Of a stretch of DNA of 64,000 nt, positions 45,745 through 53,333 are shown in pieces. The stretch lies in contig NZ_JAZDRJ010000008.1 of NCBI RefSeq assembly GCF_047501535.1, positions 62,001 through 126,000 on the forward strand, given 5' to 3'. Numbering within the stretch: the stretch's first letter is position 1; each line of letters starts with the position of its first letter. Under the pieces are notes generated by a model. The model was not told where the DNA came from. It made no database searches and saw only the letters and a program-made list of their open reading frames with translations. A program made the translations under genes and the position numbers. Origin of the DNA: Yanghanlia sp047501535. Lineage in GTDB: Bacteria; Pseudomonadota; Gammaproteobacteria; Burkholderiales; Burkholderiaceae_B.

Positions 45745-45810
45745 TTATAGTTATCTCATCAACTCATTACTAGATAAGTTTTTTATCTATAGCTTAAGGC
45801 CCGGGAATAC

Positions 45811-46023
45811 ATGCCTATCGTTCGTCTGAAGGAAAACGAGCCGTTTGAAGCCGCACTGCGTCGCTTCAAGCGCACTATCGAAAAAAACGGTCTTCTGACC
45901 GAGTTGCGTTCGCGCGAGTACTACGAAAAACCCACTGCAGAGCGCAAGCGTAAGCACGCCGCCGCAGTGAAGCGTCACTACAAGCGCATCCGCAGCCAGC
46001 AGCTGCCTCCGCGTCTGTATTGA
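45811..46023 (+). CDS. rpsU: 30S ribosomal protein S21
   Basis: 70 residues beginning MPIVRLKENEPFEAALRRFK, with the basic C-terminus HYKRIRSQQLPPRLY typical of S21, which assists initiation-site recognition. It is the first gene of rpsU-dnaG-rpoD. Its TGA is immediately followed by the TTG of dnaG, so no gatB/yqeY-type gene intervenes. Confidence 0.97.
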   Translation: MPIVRLKENEPFEAALRRFKRTIEKNGLLTELRSREYYEKPTAERKRKHAAAVKRHYKRIRSQQLPPRLY

Positions 46024-48006
46024 TTGATACCAGAATCCTTCATACAGGATCTGCTCGCCCGAGTAGACGTTGTCGATGTCGTAGGGCGATATGTGCAGTT
46101 GCGCAAGGGTGGGGCCAATCTGCTTGGCCTCTGCCCCTTCCATAAAGAAAAATCCCCATCGTTCACGGTTAGCCCGACAAAACAGTTCTATCACTGTTTT
46201 GGCTGCGGTGCGCACGGAACCGCCATTTCCTTTTTAATCGAGCATACCGGGGCTAGTTTCCCCGAAGCGGTACGCACGCTTGCCGCCGGTGTCGGTATGA
46301 CCGTACCTGAAGTGGAACGGTCGCCAAGGCAGCGCCAGCTTGATCGACAGCGAAAACAGGAAGTCTCGCGCCACGAACAGGTGTTGGAAAGTGCTCGTCA
46401 GCACTATTTAAACAGCTTAAAGCGTTCTTCCAGAGCGATTGAGTACCTGAAAGGGCGAGGCTTAAGTGGGGAAGTCGCAGCACGATTCGGGTTGGGATGG
46501 TCGGGTGAAGACCGGCGCGGCTTGACCGCAGTGTTTCCTGACTACGAAGACCCGCTGCTGGTGGAATGCGGTCTGGTTATTGAAGCCGAAGACGGGCGGC
46601 GCTACGATCGCTTTCGGGAACGTATTATGTTCCCTATCCGCAATGGGCGGGGCAAGCTCATAGGGTTTGGCGGCCGGATTATTGGCAAAGGCGAACCCAA
46701 GTACCTGAACTCGCCTGAAACTCCGCTGTTTTCCAAAGGGCGCGAGCTTTACGGCTTGTGGGAATCGCGAGCCGGCGTGCGGCGTGAAGGTTGTGTGCTG
46801 GTGGTCGAAGGCTATATGGATGTCGTGGGCCTGGCTCAACATGGCCTGGATAATGCCGTGGCAACTTTGGGTACGGCGACGACGCCGGAACATGTGCAGA
46901 AGTTACTGCGCGCCAGCAATAAAGTGGTGTTCAGTTACGATGGCGACCAAGCCGGTGCACGCGCCGCTTGGCGGGCGCTGCAGGCGTGCTTGCCCCAGAT
47001 GCGCGACGATGTGTCCGTGCGTTTTCTGTTTTTGCCCGCCGAGCATGACCCAGATTCCTACATCAAGGCGTTTGGTGAGCAGGCCTTCAGGGCGTCCCTG
47101 GATGAAGCTGTATCGCTATCGCGTTTTATGCTGGACGAACTCGGGCGGCGGCATAGGCTGGATGAAGCCGAAGGCCGCGCTGCCTGTGTGCACGAAGCGC
47201 TGCCTTTGCTGGCCAGCATGCCGCAAAACGCCTATCGTTTGCAGGTGGAGCGGGAGTTTGCTCAACTGGTGTTGCTGACACCTGAAGAACTCAGTGGGTT
47301 GTTGGAGCGTGCGCGTGTTACCGGCAGGTCGGTGGAACCGGCGCGCGGTCAGACACAGAGAAGCAGCCATCGTTTTGTGCCCGCCACAGCGGAACAGCAA
47401 GCCGCAAGGGGTGGGGCGAGTCAACCAGACGTGGTCTGGGACGACGCTGGCTCACCACCCTGGGCAGATATTCCTGCTGATGAAGGTTATGCAGATATGG
47501 GTGCGCCGGAACTTGGCGCACCTACGACAAGCAGGCGAGGGGCGCGGCAGCAGCCTGCCGGAACCCGCCATAGTGTGACCCCGATGGCAAAGCAATTGCT
47601 GCGCCTTTTGGTGGCCCATCCGCAACTCGTTGAAGGGTTAGGTGACCAACAGCTTGAAATTTTGGGGCATGGCCCCCATCTGAAGTTAGTGCGCGAATTG
47701 ATCGCGCTCGTCGTTGCCAGCGGCGCTCGCCACGCAGGAGCGCTGTTGCAAGCGGCAGAACCGGGCTCTGATCTGGAGCAGGTGCTGTCCGGGCTCGGGC
47801 CACAAGTGCTGGCCGAAGAAGATTTGCCTGATCCACAGGCTGAATGGAATGACGCCCTGAGACGCATCGAACTTGACATGATCAAAGCGGAACAAACGGC
47901 GCTGGTGTTGGCTGGATTGAAGGAAGCAGCTCAACAACAACGCTATCAGGAGCTCAACCGCCGTCGCGTTCTTCTAGAAACTGGCGGCGCGGGTAAAGTG
48001 TTGTAA
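46024..48006 (+). CDS. dnaG: DNA primase
   Basis: 660 residues. It synthesises RNA primers at the replication fork with DnaB. The CHC2 zinc domain reads CPFHKEKSPSFTVSP ... FYHCFGCGAHG. The catalytic TOPRIM domain contains VLVVEGYMDVVGL and FSYDGDQAGARAA. The C-terminal DnaB-interacting helical domain covers the last ~150 residues after a variable linker. The start is TTG 46024, directly touching the rpsU stop, without its own ribosome site: expression must depend on coupling, which fits the low primase demand known for this operon. Confidence 0.96.
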   Translation: MIPESFIQDLLARVDVVDVVGRYVQLRKGGANLLGLCPFHKEKSPSFTVSPTKQFYHCFGCGAHGTAISFLIEHTGASFPEAVRTLAAGVGMTVPEVERSPRQRQLDRQRKQEVSRHEQVLESARQHYLNSLKRSSRAIEYLKGRGLSGEVAARFGLGWSGEDRRGLTAVFPDYEDPLLVECGLVIEAEDGRRYDRFRERIMFPIRNGRGKLIGFGGRIIGKGEPKYLNSPETPLFSKGRELYGLWESRAGVRREGCVLVVEGYMDVVGLAQHGLDNAVATLGTATTPEHVQKLLRASNKVVFSYDGDQAGARAAWRALQACLPQMRDDVSVRFLFLPAEHDPDSYIKAFGEQAFRASLDEAVSLSRFMLDELGRRHRLDEAEGRAACVHEALPLLASMPQNAYRLQVEREFAQLVLLTPEELSGLLERARVTGRSVEPARGQTQRSSHRFVPATAEQQAARGGASQPDVVWDDAGSPPWADIPADEGYADMGAPELGAPTTSRRGARQQPAGTRHSVTPMAKQLLRLLVAHPQLVEGLGDQQLEILGHGPHLKLVRELIALVVASGARHAGALLQAAEPGSDLEQVLSGLGPQVLAEEDLPDPQAEWNDALRRIELDMIKAEQTALVLAGLKEAAQQQRYQELNRRRVLLETGGAGKVL

Positions 48007-48021
48007 AATTGAACGTTTCTG

Positions 48022-48047
48022 CAACGCAATCGCATATATATGCGTTG
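48022..48047. other. Nested palindrome in the dnaG-rpoD gap
   Basis: CAACGCA (48022-48028) pairs with TGCGTTG (48041-48047), and CGCATATATATGCG (48031-48044) is itself a perfect palindrome overlapping the right arm. No T-tract follows. It may be an mRNA-processing hairpin or a protein-binding site ahead of rpoD; nothing in the sequence decides. Confidence 0.35.
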
Positions 48048-48126
48048 TGTACTCTTCCTTCCCATCCGAAGCAGCGAGTTGTGGCCTCGTGCTCTTCCAG
48101 TGTTTTTGCGTCTACGGAATGCGACT

Positions 48127-50421
48127 ATGACAAAAGTTACCCGTGTTTCCCCTGATGTGGCCGATGATGCCACAAACAAAACCAAGACTGTGGCGGCGAC
48201 CCGCGATGGCGATTCGCTCGCAGTGAAGGTCGGGGAAGACGTCGAGGGCGGCGCGGCCAAGACTGCCGCAAAGAAAACCGCCGCGAAAAAGACTGCAGCG
48301 AAGAAAACGGCGGCCAAAAAGACGGCAGCCAAGAAAACGGCTGCAAAGAAAACTGCCGCTAAAAAGACGGCTGCAAAGAAAACCGCCGCCAAGAAAACCG
48401 CAGCAAAGAAGGCGACTACCGTTCGTGCGACTAAGTCCACCGGGCGTCGCCCAGGTCGTCCAGCCAAGAATGCCAATCAGGCCGACGACTTCGTCGACGA
48501 TACCGATGGCGAGGAAATTCCAGAACTCAAGCCGTTGCCCAAGCGTGGCAGCAAGCGTGGCAAGGGTGAGAAAGACGCGCCTGCGCGTAGCCAGCTCACG
48601 CCCGAAGAACAGGAAGCACGCCGCAACCGGCTTAAGGTTCTGATCAAGCTGGGTAAAGACCGCGGCTACCTGACTTACGGTGAAATTAACGATCACCTGC
48701 CGGACGATCTTGTCGATGCGGAAGCCATTGACGGCATCATCAGCACCTTCAGCGATATGGGAATTTCGGTCTACGACCAAGCTCCTGACGCCGACACCCT
48801 GCTGATGAGCGATTCCACGCCCGTGGCCGCCAGCGATGACGACGTTGAAGACGAAGCAGAAGCCGCGCTGACCACCGTTGATTCCGACTTCGGCCGCACG
48901 ACAGACCCTGTTCGCATGTACATGCGTGAAATGGGGACGGTCGAGTTGCTGACTCGCGAAGGTGAAATTGAAATCGCCAAGCGTATTGAAGACGGTCTCA
49001 AGCACATGGTGATGGCAATTGCCGCGTGCCCGACCACAGTGGCAGAAATTCTCGACCACGCTAATCGTGTGCGCGAAGAGACCATGAAGATCGACGAGTT
49101 CGTCGATGGTCTGGTCGATGAGGATGGCGAAGATTATGCAGGCGCTGGCGTCACCAGCGACGACGATGACGACGGCCCAGCCGGTGGCATGAGCAGCAAG
49201 CAGGTCGAGTATCTGCGCAAAAAGGCCATGAAGAAGTTCGACATCGTCCAGGAATGGTTCGATAAGATGCGCACCGCCTTCGAAGAAGAAGGATATGCGT
49301 CGCCTGCCTATCAAGAAGCTCAGGAAGCCATTCTGAACGAATTGATGGGTGTGCGCTTTACCGCCAAGATGGTGGAACGCCTGGCTGACGCCATGCGTGT
49401 GCAGGTTGCCGAAGTGCGCACTCACGAACGCGCCATCATGCAAACGTGTGTCACACGCGCCGGCATGCCGCGTTCCTATTTCATCAAGAACTTCCCTGGC
49501 AACGAAACCAATCTCGAGTGGGTCATTAAAGAAGTCGAGGCGGGTCATCCGTATTCCGAGACCCTGGAACGCTACGTTCCTGACGTTCAGGAAATCCAGA
49601 AAAAACTGATCGAACTGCAGCGTGCTGTCGTGTTGCCGCTTAAAGACCTCAAGGAAGTTAATAAGCGCATGGCAACGGGCGAAGCCAAGGCTCGCAAGGC
49701 CAAGCGCGAGATGACCGAAGCCAACCTGCGTTTGGTGATCTCCATTGCGAAGAAGTACACCAACCGTGGCTTGCAGTTCCTGGATCTCATCCAAGAAGGC
49801 AATATCGGCCTCATGAAGGCCGTGGATAAGTTCGAGTACCGTCGTGGTTATAAGTTCTCGACCTATGCCACATGGTGGATCCGTCAGGCCATTACGCGTT
49901 CTATCGCCGACCAGGCACGCACCATCCGGATTCCGGTTCACATGATCGAAACGATCAATAAAATGAACCGCATCAACCGTCAGATCTTGCAAGAGACCGG
50001 CGCTGAACCGGATCCCGCAACCCTGGCGCAGAAGATGGATATGCCTGAAGAAAAGGTACGGAAAATCCTCAAGATCGCCAAGGAACCCATTTCCATGGAA
50101 ACCCCCATTGGCGACGATGATGATTCCCACCTGGGCGATTTCATCGAAGACGTTGGCACATTGTCGCCAGCCGAATCGGCCTTGCACGGTTCCATGCGCG
50201 ATGTGGTCAAGGAAGTCCTTGATTCGCTCACCCCGCGTGAAGCCAAGGTGCTGCGTATGCGCTTCGGTATCGAAATGAGCACCGACCAAACCCTGGAGGA
50301 AGTCGGTAAGCAATTCGACGTCACTCGCGAACGCATTCGCCAGATAGAAGCCAAGGCACTGCGCAAACTGCGCCATCCCAGCCGAGCTGACAAGCTCAAG
50401 AGTTTCCTGGAAGGGCAGTAA
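48127..50421 (+). CDS. rpoD: RNA polymerase sigma-70 (RpoD)
   Basis: 764 residues from ATG 48127 (MTKVTRVSPDVADD). An unusual N-terminal extension with ten AAKKT-type pentapeptides (residues ~47-96) precedes region 1.1 (LKVLIKLGKDRGYLTYGEIN). Regions 1.2-2.4 follow (DPVRMYMREMGTVELLTREG; GLQFLDLIQEGNIGLMKAV; TYATWWIRQAITRSIADQA), then region 3 and region 4.2 with the -35-binding helix LEEVGKQFDVTRERIRQIEA. The acidic non-conserved region (DDDDGPAGG) is present. It is the housekeeping sigma factor, third in the rpsU-dnaG-rpoD operon, and ends at a strong terminator. Confidence 0.96.
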   Translation: MTKVTRVSPDVADDATNKTKTVAATRDGDSLAVKVGEDVEGGAAKTAAKKTAAKKTAAKKTAAKKTAAKKTAAKKTAAKKTAAKKTAAKKTAAKKATTVRATKSTGRRPGRPAKNANQADDFVDDTDGEEIPELKPLPKRGSKRGKGEKDAPARSQLTPEEQEARRNRLKVLIKLGKDRGYLTYGEINDHLPDDLVDAEAIDGIISTFSDMGISVYDQAPDADTLLMSDSTPVAASDDDVEDEAEAALTTVDSDFGRTTDPVRMYMREMGTVELLTREGEIEIAKRIEDGLKHMVMAIAACPTTVAEILDHANRVREETMKIDEFVDGLVDEDGEDYAGAGVTSDDDDDGPAGGMSSKQVEYLRKKAMKKFDIVQEWFDKMRTAFEEEGYASPAYQEAQEAILNELMGVRFTAKMVERLADAMRVQVAEVRTHERAIMQTCVTRAGMPRSYFIKNFPGNETNLEWVIKEVEAGHPYSETLERYVPDVQEIQKKLIELQRAVVLPLKDLKEVNKRMATGEAKARKAKREMTEANLRLVISIAKKYTNRGLQFLDLIQEGNIGLMKAVDKFEYRRGYKFSTYATWWIRQAITRSIADQARTIRIPVHMIETINKMNRINRQILQETGAEPDPATLAQKMDMPEEKVRKILKIAKEPISMETPIGDDDDSHLGDFIEDVGTLSPAESALHGSMRDVVKEVLDSLTPREAKVLRMRFGIEMSTDQTLEEVGKQFDVTRERIRQIEAKALRKLRHPSRADKLKSFLEGQ
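48265..48414 (+). repeat. Ten 15-bp units encoding AAKKT pentapeptides in RpoD
   Basis: Nine units encode AAKKT and the tenth AAKKA. The DNA units differ mostly at third codon positions (for example GCCGCAAAGAAAACC, GCGGCCAAAAAGACG), so the array is conserved as protein rather than as identical DNA. The product is a strongly basic, likely helical or disordered Lys/Ala tract. Confidence 0.95.
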
Positions 50422-50422
50422 T

Positions 50423-50457
50423 AAAAAAGGCGTCAGCAAAAATCTGACGCCTTTTTT
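50423..50457 (+). terminator. Rho-independent terminator after rpoD
   Basis: Perfect 14-bp stem AAAAAAGGCGTCAG / CTGACGCCTTTTTT with a 7-nt loop, starting 2 bp after the rpoD stop. It is symmetrical, so it may also stop transcripts coming from the opposite strand. Confidence 0.95.
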
Positions 50458-50460
50458 AAT

Positions 50461-50501
50461 GGGGTCTGTCCCGGTTTTTTAAAAAAACCGGGACAGACCC
50501 C
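50461..50501. repeat. 41-bp near-perfect palindrome
   Basis: GGGGTCTGTCCCGGTTTTTT is followed at once by its complement (A)AAAAAACCGGGACAGACCCC. It lies between the rpoD terminator and the ParA stop. It would form a 20-bp hairpin in RNA of either strand and probably terminates the ParA message. A motif of this kind, with the GGGGTCTGTCCC core, looks like a dispersed intergenic repeat unit rather than a unique terminator. Confidence 0.8.
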
Positions 50502-50505
50502 GTTT

Positions 50506-51240
50506 TTATTTCACTTCCGTGGCAAGGGTGCGGTAAGCTTTGCTTGCGCTGCAATTGGGGGCGGTGGCGACCACCGGGGCGCGCTGTACGCCCATGCGTT
50601 CCACATCCGATGAAAACGGGATGATGGTTTTTAAGAAGCGCTTTTTGTGGGTGGATGTCATTTCGGCCATGGTTTCGCCATGCAGCTTCTTAACGGTTTG
50701 AGCCATGGAGAAAAAGCCTCGCAGTTTTTTCGTGTCGAGCTTGTTCGCCTTGAAAAAATCCAGCAGTTGTTCAAAGGTCCGCTGCGACAAAGTGGTGGGA
50801 ATGACCGGAACGAGAACCAAGTCAGAGCAGCGGAAGACGTTTTCTGACAAGATGGAAATACTGGGCGGGCAATCCAGGAGGATGTAGTCGTATTCTTTCT
50901 CGACCGCTTTAAGAGCCTTTTTCAGGCGTGAGCGACTATTGCGCATGCGCGACAGGAAGATATCGAATTCGCGAAAATCCATGTTGGCGGGCAAGATGTC
51001 GAGGTTGTCATAATCGCTGCCGCGAATGGCATCTGTGAACTTTTTGACATCCTTGAAAAATGCCGTGTCTGTCAGCTTCTTAGATGGCTTCACACGGAAA
51101 TAAAAGCTAGACGCGCCCTGAGGATCGAGATCGCACAACAAGACACGCGAACCTTCGGCAGCCAGCGTATAAGCCAGATTGACAGCCACCGCTGTCTTGC
51201 CAACACCGCCCTTGTTCGAGTAGCAGGCAATGATCTTCAT
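50506..51240 (-). CDS. ParA/MinD-superfamily partition-type ATPase
   Basis: 244 residues. The deviant Walker A is KGGVGKT (residues 10-16) with the signature lysine, Walker A-prime is LCDLDPQG, and Walker B is YILLDCPPSIS. These ATPases bind DNA non-specifically as ATP dimers and form gradients on the nucleoid that move a cargo via a partner stimulating ATP hydrolysis. No parB or parS-like site is visible, and the chromosomal parAB locus normally lies near oriC, so this is an orphan. Its ATG overlaps the TGA of the CHAD gene (51237-51240), which points to a functional pair with that protein. The C-terminus (APNCSASKAYRTLATEVK) is ordinary for the family. Confidence 0.92.
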   Translation of the reverse strand: MKIIACYSNKGGVGKTAVAVNLAYTLAAEGSRVLLCDLDPQGASSFYFRVKPSKKLTDTAFFKDVKKFTDAIRGSDYDNLDILPANMDFREFDIFLSRMRNSRSRLKKALKAVEKEYDYILLDCPPSISILSENVFRCSDLVLVPVIPTTLSQRTFEQLLDFFKANKLDTKKLRGFFSMAQTVKKLHGETMAEMTSTHKKRFLKTIIPFSSDVERMGVQRAPVVATAPNCSASKAYRTLATEVK

Positions 51241-52775
51241 GTGTTGTCCTTGCGGGGTTGAAAGAGATCGCTGAATGTTTGTTGTACGTCCGGCCTGTTG
51301 AAACGCGCCAAGCTGGCCAGCGCCTTAGTGCGTTCTTCGAGTTGGCGGCCATGCAATACTGCGATCAGGGCGCCTACACTTTGAGCAATAGCCAGGTCGG
51401 GCCCGTCTTTGCCGCCCGTTTTTTGCAGAAACGCGTGCAAGCTTTCTTGCTGAACGGAGTAATCGTTGAAAAGGCCAAGGTTATCTTGTAATCGCTTCAA
51501 GGGCTTCAGCAGTTTGTTCAAGGCGGGTTTGGAGAAAACCGGGCTGAAGAACTCAATAAGATAGCGCAGCTTTTTGCAGCGGATGCGCAAGTCATGAACT
51601 TGTTCGTCTGGGGTGTCTGGGCCAATCAGCAGAGCCGCTTTGTGTACCTTACGGTAATGCTGCCAGATGCGTTCGCAGGCATAGTCGTGCGCCGATTGGC
51701 CGGCGTTGGGGCCGCCGACGAGGTCTTTGCGCTGTTTGAACAGCTTGGACAGGCGGTTGACCTCGCGTTTGTATGCGGCGCTGCGTAGATGCCGTGATAG
51801 TTTTTCTTGTTCGGCGGCTCTTTCTGCACTGATTAAGTCGAGTAGGGCATCCAACCCGCCGTGCAGGCTTTCCGGTAGGAAATCGTGATAACTGTCGCGT
51901 TCCAGCAGATAAACGTCTAGGTCGCGCAAGCGGCCGGTGGGTGCGGCCAGAGCGGAAAACCGGGTTTTTAGGTCGGCGGTCTGGCTCTGGTCGTAGACCC
52001 CTTTGAACAAGCTGAGAACCGATCTTATTTTGCGCAACTGAATGCGGTAATCATGCAAAAACTCTGTATCGTGGTCGGCAATAATTCCTGCTTCGTTGGC
52101 CCGCATAATGGGCAGGCAACTGGCAATAATTTTGTTCGCGGCATCGAAGGCTGTCTCGCTGTCGGTGATGGCGATATCCGGTTTAGGGTCGTACGATGCC
52201 AAGGTGGGAAACAGCTGCTTGTACAGGGCTGCGCAGCTAACCGGTGTGCAGCCGATGCGTTCTATGTGAGCACGCAGTTGCTGCAGTGATTTTCCATAGC
52301 CTCTGATACTTTGCAGTTCCACCAAGCTGAGCTTGCGGCCTGACTCGCTTGCAAAACTCATCAGGCGTGCGCGGCAGTGTGTTTTTCCTTCGCCATCAAC
52401 GAAAGCAAGGTGGATTTGCTGCCGGGTGCCGCTACCAACGGGCAGTAGTTTTCGTAAGGGCGAAAGCGCAGACAAGGCCTGTTTAAGGGGGCCGTCGGTA
52501 AATTCATTGATAAACCGAGGCTCACCTATGGCCGCCTGGGAAAGCCGCGGCCCATCATCGCGTAGCAGTTCGAAATGGCCGTCGATTTCCAGCAACAGAC
52601 AGCCCGAATGACGCAGGGGTTGATCAAAGCAGTCCAGAGCTGTGAACGCGGTTGACTCGGCTTCAAGAGTAGAAACTGGAACTAACTTGCCGACGGGCCG
52701 GCTAATGAGGTGATCGACGCTGGCGAGCAGCAGAAGTTGGTGTTGGATCTTTGACTGGCTCATCGTGTCTGACAC
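51237..52775 (-). CDS. CHAD-domain protein with degenerate CYTH-like N-terminus
   Basis: 512 residues. CHAD is an all-alpha domain that binds polyphosphate with conserved basic and histidine residues; both halves show its motif, HDYRIQLRK (241-249) and HDLRIRCKK (394-402). Residues ~50-170 (SGCLLLEIDGHFELL; CRARLMSFAS; KLSLVELQSIRG) resemble a CYTH/triphosphate-tunnel half, but the E-x-E-x-K catalytic motif is not visible, so enzyme activity is unlikely. The start is GTG 52775, supported by AAGGA 8 nt upstream; ATG 52763 is an alternative. It is coupled to the ParA gene downstream and sits 79 bp from yjdM and 0.6 kb from the PPK2 gene. Confidence 0.85.
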   Translation of the reverse strand: MSDTMSQSKIQHQLLLLASVDHLISRPVGKLVPVSTLEAESTAFTALDCFDQPLRHSGCLLLEIDGHFELLRDDGPRLSQAAIGEPRFINEFTDGPLKQALSALSPLRKLLPVGSGTRQQIHLAFVDGEGKTHCRARLMSFASESGRKLSLVELQSIRGYGKSLQQLRAHIERIGCTPVSCAALYKQLFPTLASYDPKPDIAITDSETAFDAANKIIASCLPIMRANEAGIIADHDTEFLHDYRIQLRKIRSVLSLFKGVYDQSQTADLKTRFSALAAPTGRLRDLDVYLLERDSYHDFLPESLHGGLDALLDLISAERAAEQEKLSRHLRSAAYKREVNRLSKLFKQRKDLVGGPNAGQSAHDYACERIWQHYRKVHKAALLIGPDTPDEQVHDLRIRCKKLRYLIEFFSPVFSKPALNKLLKPLKRLQDNLGLFNDYSVQQESLHAFLQKTGGKDGPDLAIAQSVGALIAVLHGRQLEERTKALASLARFNRPDVQQTFSDLFQPRKDNT

Positions 52776-52854
52776 CCAGAGGTTCCTTAATGCGTTGTTT
52801 TTCGTTGGCCGGCGTTGCGACTTGATGTCATGGCGCTGGCATGGCCTGCCAGCA

Positions 52855-53196
52855 TCAGATCTTTTTCACAAACTGCGTTTTCAAGCTCATAGGGCCAAAG
52901 CCGTCGATTTTGCAATCGATATCATGGTCGGAATCCACCAAGCGGATATTCTTGACCTTGGTACCCATTTTGACGACGCCGCTTGAGCCTTTTAGTTTCA
53001 AATCCTTAATCACAGTAACAGTATCGCCGTCCTGAAGCACATTTCCGGCGGAATCACGGTAAACCTTTTCGGTGGGCTCGCCCGCGCTAGATTCGCTCTG
53101 CGACCATTCGTGCGCGCACTGGGGGCAAACATAGAAATTGCGGTCTTCGTAGGTGTAGTCAGCCTGACATTCGGGGCAAGGGGGTAAGGTGCTCAT
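52855..53196 (-). CDS. yjdM: Zinc-ribbon protein YjdM (PhnA family)
   Basis: 113 residues from ATG 53196 (E. coli YjdM 111). The N-terminal zinc ribbon CPECQADYTYED ... CPQCAHEW is followed by a beta-barrel (LQDGDTVTVIKDLKLKGSSG; GFGPMSLKTQFVKK). The family was first named PhnA from its position near phosphonate genes, but alkylphosphonate use does not require it and its function is unsettled. The open frame extends 47 codons upstream without homology. It lies between the PPK2 and CHAD genes on the same strand. Confidence 0.93.
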   Translation of the reverse strand: MSTLPPCPECQADYTYEDRNFYVCPQCAHEWSQSESSAGEPTEKVYRDSAGNVLQDGDTVTVIKDLKLKGSSGVVKMGTKVKNIRLVDSDHDIDCKIDGFGPMSLKTQFVKKI

Positions 53197-53333
53197 TGTG
53201 GTTTGAAAGACGGGCGCTGAAGCGCCTTCATATGGTTGATTACCAGGCCATTGTCTCATTTTCATTCGTATCGGGCGAATAAGCGCCGATGTTCCGGCCT
53301 GTGCCGGTGAGCTAGCCTTGCCTTGTCGTGCGG

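Noticed and set aside
48112..50439. Very long open frame (775 codons) on the minus strand opposite rpoD
   Set aside because: It is an antisense shadow caused by codon bias of rpoD; its product has no sensible motif and the plus-strand protein is unmistakably sigma-70.
50461..50501. Transposon end or IS remnant
   Set aside because: No transposase frame, target duplication or second end is visible nearby; the palindrome is better read as a repeat or terminator.
50506..51240. Chromosomal parA of the parABS origin-partition system
   Set aside because: No parB partner or parS-like 16-mer is visible and the neighbours (CHAD, PPK2, rpoD) are not the oriC region genes.
52834..52852. Hairpin GCTGGCA/TGCCAGC after yjdM as terminator
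   Set aside because: Seven-bp stem without a T-tract on the yjdM strand; too weak to claim, so yjdM may be co-transcribed with the CHAD gene.
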